Assembly (NCBI GenBank): GCA_002433675.1
Contig: DJIP01000109.1
Location: 1 to 9,601, forward strand
Length of the DNA: 9,601 nucleotides
Direction of reading: 5' to 3'
Source: Halomonas halophila
GTDB lineage: Bacteria > Pseudomonadota > Gammaproteobacteria > Pseudomonadales > Halomonadaceae
Positions 5,961-9,601 of the stretch are shown here, piece after piece; the first letter of the stretch is position 1; the number at the start of each line of letters is the position of its first letter. The position numbers and the translations under genes were made by a program. Under the pieces are notes generated by a model, which ran no database searches, was not told the DNA's origin, and saw only the letters and a list, made by a program, of their open reading frames with translations.

Positions 5961-6887
5961 TCAGAGCTTGCTGTCGAGCTCCGGAATAGCCTCGAACAGG
6001 TCGGCTACCAGGCCGTAGTCGGCGACCTGGAAGATCGGCGCCTCCTCGTCCTTGTTGATGGCGACGATGACCTTGGAGTCCTTCATCCCGGCCAGGTGCT
6101 GGATGGCACCGGAGATGCCCACGGCGATGTACAGGTCCGGCGCCACGATCTTGCCGGTCTGGCCGACCTGCATGTCGTTGGGCACGAAGCCGGCATCCAC
6201 CGCGGCACGGGACGCGCCGATGGCGGCACCCAGCTTGTCGGCGATGTTGTCGAGGATCTTGAAGTTCTCGCCACTGCCCATGCCGCGTCCACCGGAGATG
6301 ACCACGCGGGCCGCGCCCAGCTCGGGACGATCGCTCTTGGCCAGCTCTTCACCGACGAAGCTCGACAGACTGTTGTCGATGCTCGCCTCCACCGGCGCGA
6401 TGGCAGCGGAGCCACCCTGGCCGACGGCGTCGAAGGCGGTGGAACGCACGGTGATGACCTTGAGCGCGTCCTCGCTCTGAACGGTGGCGATGGCGTTGCC
6501 GGCGTAGATCGGACGCTTGAAGGTGTCGGCGCTCTCCACCGCGATGATCTCGGAGATCTGGGCCACGTCCTTCAGCGCCGCCAGGCGCGGCAGCACGTTC
6601 TTGCCGGTGGTGGAGGCGGCGGCCAGCACATGGCTGTAGTCGTCGGCCAGGGCCACCAGCAGGTCGGCGGTGGGCTCGGCCAGCAGGTGAGCGAAGGTCT
6701 CGCCGTCGGCGACACGCACTTTGCTGACACCGTCCAGCTTGGCCGCGGCCTCGGCCACGGCGGCCACGTCCTGACCGGCGACCAGCACGTCGATATCACC
6801 ACCGATGGCCTGGGCGGCGGCCACCACGTGGGCGGTGGCGTCGGCCAGCTGGCCGTCGTGGTGTTCTGCCAGAACCAGAATGCTCAT
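5961..6887 (-). CDS. etfA: Electron transfer flavoprotein, alpha subunit (FAD-binding)
   Basis: The 308-residue alpha subunit of soluble ETF, which takes electrons from acyl-CoA and other flavin dehydrogenases and delivers them to ETF-ubiquinone oxidoreductase. The N-terminal domain (about 1-180) opens with [14 protein letters not shown]. The C-terminal FAD domain shows [14 protein letters not shown] (199-212), [10 protein letters not shown] (225-234), [20 protein letters not shown] (242-261, QTGK and the ISGAIQH loop contact FAD) and the family signature ending [16 protein letters not shown] (271-286). Length is normal for bacterial EtfA and all key segments are present. The start overlaps the etfB stop as ATGA, with GAAGGTGA as the ribosome site, so the two subunits are translationally coupled. 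Two hairpins follow the gene. Confidence 0.97.
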   Translation of the reverse strand: MSILVLAEHHDGQLADATAHVVAAAQAIGGDIDVLVAGQDVAAVAEAAAKLDGVSKVRVADGETFAHLLAEPTADLLVALADDYSHVLAAASTTGKNVLPRLAALKDVAQISEIIAVESADTFKRPIYAGNAIATVQSEDALKVITVRSTAFDAVGQGGSAAIAPVEASIDNSLSSFVGEELAKSDRPELGAARVVISGGRGMGSGENFKILDNIADKLGAAIGASRAAVDAGFVPNDMQVGQTGKIVAPDLYIAVGISGAIQHLAGMKDSKVIVAINKDEEAPIFQVADYGLVADLFEAIPELDSKL

Positions 6888-7636
6888 GAAATCACCTTCG
6901 CTTCATTCTTCAGTTTGTCCACCAGCTCGTCCACGGAGCCCACCTTGACGCCACCCTGGCGCTCGGCCGGCGGCTCGACCTTGACCAGCTTGAGGCGGCT
7001 GGCCACCTCGACGCCCAGGTCGGCCGGGGTCATCACGTCCATCGGCTTCTTCTTGGCCTTCATGATGTCCGGCAGCTTGGCGTAGCGCGGCTCGTTCAGG
7101 CGCAGGTCGGTGGTGACCACCGCCGGCAGCTTCAGCGACACCGTCTGCAGGCCGCCATCGATCTCGCGGATGACCTTGAGGGTCTCGCCTTCGACTTCCA
7201 CCTCAGAGGCAAAGGTGCCCTGGGCCATGCCGGTCAGCGCAGCCAGCATCTGGCCGGTCTGGTTGTTGTCGGAGTCGATGGCCTGCTTGCCGAGGATGAC
7301 CAGCTGCGGCGCTTCCTTCTCGACCACCTTGGCCAGCGCCTTGGCAGCACCCAGCGATTCGACGCGCTCGTCGCTCTCGACGTGGATGGCGCGATCGGCC
7401 CCCAGCGCCAAGGCCGTACGCAGCTGCTCCTGCGCTGCCTTCGGCCCCACGGTCACCGCCACGACCTCGGTCGCCACGCCCTTCTCCTTCAAGCGCACCG
7501 CCTCTTCCACGGCGATTTCGCAGAAGGGGTTCATGGCCATCTTGACGTTGGTCAAGTCAACGTCGCTGCCGTCCGGCTTGACCCGGATCTTGACGTTGTA
7601 GTCGATGACGCGTTTGACCGCGACGAGTACTTTCAT
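6884..7636 (-). CDS. etfB: Electron transfer flavoprotein, beta subunit
   Basis: The 250-residue beta subunit of ETF. It begins [20 protein letters not shown], typical of Etf[17 protein letters not shown] lies at 36-51. The AMP-binding segment [14 protein letters not shown] is at 116-129. The beta signature runs from VIREIDGG (155-162) through [20 protein letters not shown] (170-189) to IMKAKKKP. The loop at 184-198, including [14 protein letters not shown], matches the recognition loop that docks partner dehydrogenases, with its anchor Leu (Leu188). The start has a GAGGA ribosome site 4-5 nt upstream. It is the first gene of the two-gene etfBA unit, divergent from the ETF-ubiquinone oxidoreductase gene. 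The dimer should work in the cytoplasm in fatty-acid and amino-acid oxidation. Confidence 0.97.
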   Translation of the reverse strand: MKVLVAVKRVIDYNVKIRVKPDGSDVDLTNVKMAMNPFCEIAVEEAVRLKEKGVATEVVAVTVGPKAAQEQLRTALALGADRAIHVESDERVESLGAAKALAKVVEKEAPQLVILGKQAIDSDNNQTGQMLAALTGMAQGTFASEVEVEGETLKVIREIDGGLQTVSLKLPAVVTTDLRLNEPRYAKLPDIMKAKKKPMDVMTPADLGVEVASRLKLVKVEPPAERQGGVKVGSVDELVDKLKNEAKVIS

Positions 7637-7698
7637 GTTGTCCTCGCTTGGTTCATCTGGGGAACCTTGAATGTAAGGAAGGAACCATCAACACGTTG

Positions 7699-7715
7699 GC
7701 GGTGCCTGGCACCGC
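7699..7715. repeat. 17-bp perfect palindrome upstream of etfB
   Basis: GCGGTGCCTGGCACCGC has 8-bp arms around a single central T. It lies 63-79 nt upstream of the etfB start. It could be an operator for a dimeric regulator, or an RNA hairpin (7-bp stem, CTG loop) if the etfBA transcript begins further upstream. It has no U-tract on either strand, so it is not an intrinsic terminator. Confidence 0.6.
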
Positions 7716-7732
7716 GTCGATTTACGCATCGC

Positions 7733-7749
7733 GTGTCCCGAGAGGACAC
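7733..7749. repeat. Inverted repeat GTGTCC-N5-GGACAC upstream of etfB
   Basis: Perfect 6-bp arms separated by CGAGA. The 17-bp span and 5-nt gap suit binding by a dimeric helix-turn-helix regulator, or a leader hairpin. I cannot assign a regulator family. Confidence 0.5.
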
Positions 7750-7780
7750 CACGATTGAGAACTTTTCGCTATGCCCTTAT

Positions 7781-7799
7781 GCGTTTCATGCAAGCGTTT
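7781..7799. repeat. Direct repeat GCGTTT-N7-GCGTTT
   Basis: Two copies of GCGTTT with a 13-bp repeat period (7781-7786 and 7794-7799). The second copy also sits in the imperfect palindrome CAAGCGTTTG (7791-7800; 8 of 10 positions symmetric), whose half GTTTG resembles the fatty-acid regulator half-sites mentioned for 7947-7960. This is weak evidence alone. Confidence 0.35.
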
Positions 7800-7810
7800 G
7801 ATAGGGGCTC

Positions 7811-7820
7811 GGTGCGCACC
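7811..7820. repeat. 10-bp palindrome GGTGCGCACC
   Basis: A perfect 10-bp palindrome midway between the two divergent genes. It shares the half-site GGTGC/GCACC with the 17-bp palindrome at 7699-7715, though the spacing between half-sites differs (0 against 3 bases). A further GGTGGCACC lies at 7977-7985. Confidence 0.4.
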
Positions 7821-7946
7821 TTCAATGTGCCACAGGCCGGGCCTTGGCAACAATCCCCGCGTGCCGAGTCGGCTACTGGTATGCGTCGACCATCGTAAGG
7901 ATGACCCGACGACGCTATTATGCCTATCATGGGACACACCGTGAAG

Positions 7947-7960
7947 CAAACGACCGTTTA
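7947..7960. promoter_or_regulatory. Candidate PsrA-like operator upstream of ETF-QO
   Basis: CAAACGACCGTTTA contains the perfect inverted repeat AAACG-AC-CGTTT (7948-7959). It fits the published PsrA-type pattern (C/G)AAAC-N(2-4)-GTTT(G/C) except for the last base. PsrA is a TetR-family, fatty-acid-responsive repressor of beta-oxidation genes in pseudomonads. The site overlaps a possible -10 (TAAAAT, 7959-7964) of the ETF-QO gene, where a repressor would act. The assignment is by motif and pathway logic only. Confidence 0.4.
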
Positions 7961-8015
7961 AAATCTGTACGACGTTGGTGGCACCCCGACGTCACGCCGA
8001 GGAGGAAAGCACCCG

Positions 8016-9601
8016 ATGGCAGAACAAGTAGAACGCGACACCATGGAGTTCGACGTGGTCATCGTCGGCGCCGGTCCGTCTGGACTGGCCGCCGCCTGCC
8101 GCCTGATGCAGCAGGCCAACGAGGCCGAGCAGGAGTTGACCGTCTGCGTGGTCGAGAAGGGCTCCGAGGTGGGCGCCCATATTCTGTCCGGGGCGGTGCT
8201 CGAGCCCCGCGCCCTGTTCGAGCTGTTCCCCGACTGGGAGGAGCGCGGCGCCCCGCTGTCCACCCCGGCGGTACGTGATGAGCTGTACCTGCTCAAGGAT
8301 GCCGAGAAGGCCCAGAAGCTGCCCAACGCGCTGGTGCCCAAGAGCATGCACAACACCGGTGGTGACATCACCCGCTACGTGATCAGCGCCGGTAACCTGT
8401 GCCGCTGGCTGGCCGAGCAGGCGGAGTCGCTGGGCGTCGAGATCTTCCCGGGCTTCGCCGCCCAGGACGCTATCGTCGAGGACGGCGTGGTGCGCGGCAT
8501 CCTGATCGGCGACATGGGCGTGGCCGCCGATGGCAGCGAGAAAGGCGGCTACATGCCGGGCATGGAACTTCGCGCCAAGTACACCCTGTTCGCCGAGGGC
8601 GCCCGTGGCCACATCGGCAAGCGCCTGATTCGGGAATTCCGCCTGGACGAGGGCAAGGATCCCCAGCACTACGGCATCGGTCTCAAGGAATTGTGGGACG
8701 TGCCGGCCGAACAGCACGAGCCCGGCCTGGTGCTGCACGGCTCTGGCTGGCCGCTGGACAAGAATACCCATGGCGGCTGGTTCCTCTACCACGCCGAGAA
8801 CCAGCAGGTGGTGGTCGGCCTGATCATGGACCTGGCCTACCAGAACCCCTACCTGTCGCCGTTCGACGAGTTCCAGCGGATGAAGCACCACCCGGTGCTC
8901 AAGCGCTATCTGGAAGGCGGCAAGCGGGTGGCCTACGGTGCCCGTGCCATCGCCAAGGGCGGCCTCAACTGCCTGCCGAAGATGACCTTCCCCGGCGGCC
9001 TGCTGATCGGCTGTGACGCCGGTACCCTCAACTTCGCCAAGATCAAGGGTATCCACACCGCCATGAAGTCCGGCCTGGTGGCGGCAGAAAGCGTGTTCAA
9101 GGCGCTAAAGGACGGCAACGAGGGCGGCGACGAACTCAAGTCGTTCGAGGCCAGGTGGCAGGACAGCTGGGCCTACAAGGAGCTCGAGCAGACGGCCAGC
9201 TTCGGCCCGGCGATCCACAAGTACGGCACCGTCGGCGGTGGCGCCTACAACTTCCTCGATCAGTTGCTCGGCGGCAAGCTGCCCAGGGTCCATGACACCA
9301 CTGCGGACCATGCGGCACTAAAGCCCGCCAGCGAGTTCGAGAAGATCGACTACCCCAAGCCCGACGGCAAGCTGTCCTTCGACAAGCCCTCCTCGGTGTT
9401 CCTGTCCAACACCAACCACGAGGAAGATCAGCCCTGCCACCTCAAGCTCGAGGATCCGGAGATTCCGATCCACAAGAACCTGCCGGAGTACGCCGAGCCC
9501 GCTCAGCGCTACTGCCCCGCGGGGGTCTACGAAGTCGTCGAGGGTGACGATGGTCAGCCGCGCTTCCAGATCAACTTCCAGAACTGCGTCCACTGCAAGA
9601 C
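8016..9601 (+). CDS. etfD: Electron transfer flavoprotein-ubiquinone oxidoreductase (C-terminus outside window)
   Basis: A membrane-bound FAD and 4Fe-4S enzyme that oxidises reduced ETF and passes electrons to ubiquinone. The frame is open from ATG at 8016 to the right edge (528 codons). The FAD motif GAGPSG is at 18-23, followed by VVEKGSEVGAHILSGAVLEP (45-64). GGLNCLPKMTFPGGLLIGCD (315-334) and the following AGTLNF and KIKGIHTAMKSG are typical of the quinone/FAD core. The cluster ligands begin with Cys500 (YCPAGVYE), then Cys524 and Cys527 (NCVHCK); the fourth Cys lies past the edge, so only a few dozen residues are missing. The start has GGAGG 10 nt upstream; ATG at 8043 lacks such a site. 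It is divergent from etfBA, its partner. The symbol etfD is used in pseudomonads; etfQO is another name. Confidence 0.96.
   Translation, partial: MAEQVERDTMEFDVVIVGAGPSGLAAACRLMQQANEAEQELTVCVVEKGSEVGAHILSGAVLEPRALFELFPDWEERGAPLSTPAVRDELYLLKDAEKAQKLPNALVPKSMHNTGGDITRYVISAGNLCRWLAEQAESLGVEIFPGFAAQDAIVEDGVVRGILIGDMGVAADGSEKGGYMPGMELRAKYTLFAEGARGHIGKRLIREFRLDEGKDPQHYGIGLKELWDVPAEQHEPGLVLHGSGWPLDKNTHGGWFLYHAENQQVVVGLIMDLAYQNPYLSPFDEFQRMKHHPVLKRYLEGGKRVAYGARAIAKGGLNCLPKMTFPGGLLIGCDAGTLNFAKIKGIHTAMKSGLVAAESVFKALKDGNEGGDELKSFEARWQDSWAYKELEQTASFGPAIHKYGTVGGGAYNFLDQLLGGKLPRVHDTTADHAALKPASEFEKIDYPKPDGKLSFDKPSSVFLSNTNHEEDQPCHLKLEDPEIPIHKNLPEYAEPAQRYCPAGVYEVVEGDDGQPRFQINFQNCVHCK

Larger units (their letters stand above)
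7637..8015. other. Divergent promoter region between etfBA and the ETF-QO gene
   Basis: This 379-nt gap must carry promoters for both directions. I see no gene in it. For the rightward gene, possible -10 elements are TATTAT (7916-7921) and TAAAAT (7959-7964), both with weak -35 partners. For leftward etfBA, no -35/-10 pair is convincing. The region holds several inverted repeats listed separately (7699-7715, 7733-7749, 7811-7820, 7947-7960) and a direct repeat (7781-7799). The density of dyads suggests regulated rather than constitutive expression. The ribosome site of the right-hand gene is GGAGG at 8001-8005. Confidence 0.6.

Noticed and set aside
5889..7085. Plus-strand open frame of 398 codons opposite etfA and etfB
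   Set aside because: Covers the terminator and two well-supported ETF genes; composition is that of an antisense shadow.
7707..7724. Possible sigma54 promoter around TGGCACCG
   Set aside because: The -24-like TGGCAC is present but the required GC-containing -12 (TTGCA/T) is absent at the correct spacing.
7992..9056. Minus-strand open frame of 354 codons opposite the ETF-QO gene
   Set aside because: The plus strand encodes a clear ETF-QO with FAD and iron-sulfur motifs; the minus frame has no family features.
1..9601. CRISPR arrays, insertion sequences, phage genes, tRNA or rRNA genes
   Set aside because: I saw no spaced direct repeats, transposase or integrase frames, terminal inverted repeats or RNA-gene signatures; the window is ordinary core metabolism and transport.

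Overview
The window looks like chromosomal DNA of a high-GC gammaproteobacterium. The gene content and protein style are closest to Halomonas and relatives. That is an inference from recognisable families, not from a database search. It carries two conserved modules and no mobile element, CRISPR array, tRNA or rRNA that I could see.

Positions 1-5653 (minus strand) hold a tightly packed operon of the TonB2 type. In transcription order it encodes a periplasmic DUF3450 protein, a long ExbB-like protein with a periplasmic coiled coil (TtpC type), a short ExbB, ExbD, TonB and a periplasmic TPR protein. A membrane-anchored protein of unknown function follows and runs off the left edge. The first five genes overlap one another by 1, 23, 8 and 4 nt. 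The inner-membrane parts (ExbB, ExbD, TtpC) should use the proton gradient to drive TonB, which reaches outer-membrane receptors. DUF3450, the TtpC N-terminal region and the TPR protein are the poorly understood periplasmic accessories.

Positions 5654-5960 separate the two modules. This stretch holds the etfBA terminator and, 57-85 nt upstream of the DUF3450 start codon, a candidate sigma70 promoter overlapped by a Fur-box-like sequence. That would make the TonB operon iron-regulated.

Positions 5961-7636 (minus) hold etfB and etfA, the two subunits of electron transfer flavoprotein. Position 8016 to the right edge (plus) holds a divergent ETF-ubiquinone oxidoreductase, cut off inside its 4Fe-4S motif. 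Together they pass electrons from acyl-CoA and related dehydrogenases through ETF to the ubiquinone pool. The shared 379-nt intergenic region (7637-8015) is rich in inverted repeats. One, AAACG-N2-CGTTT, resembles PsrA-type fatty-acid-responsive operators.

Nothing here is clearly a new system. The least understood part is the periplasmic accessory set of the TonB2-type operon; the most testable new points are the candidate Fur and PsrA-like sites and the atypical TonB membrane anchor.
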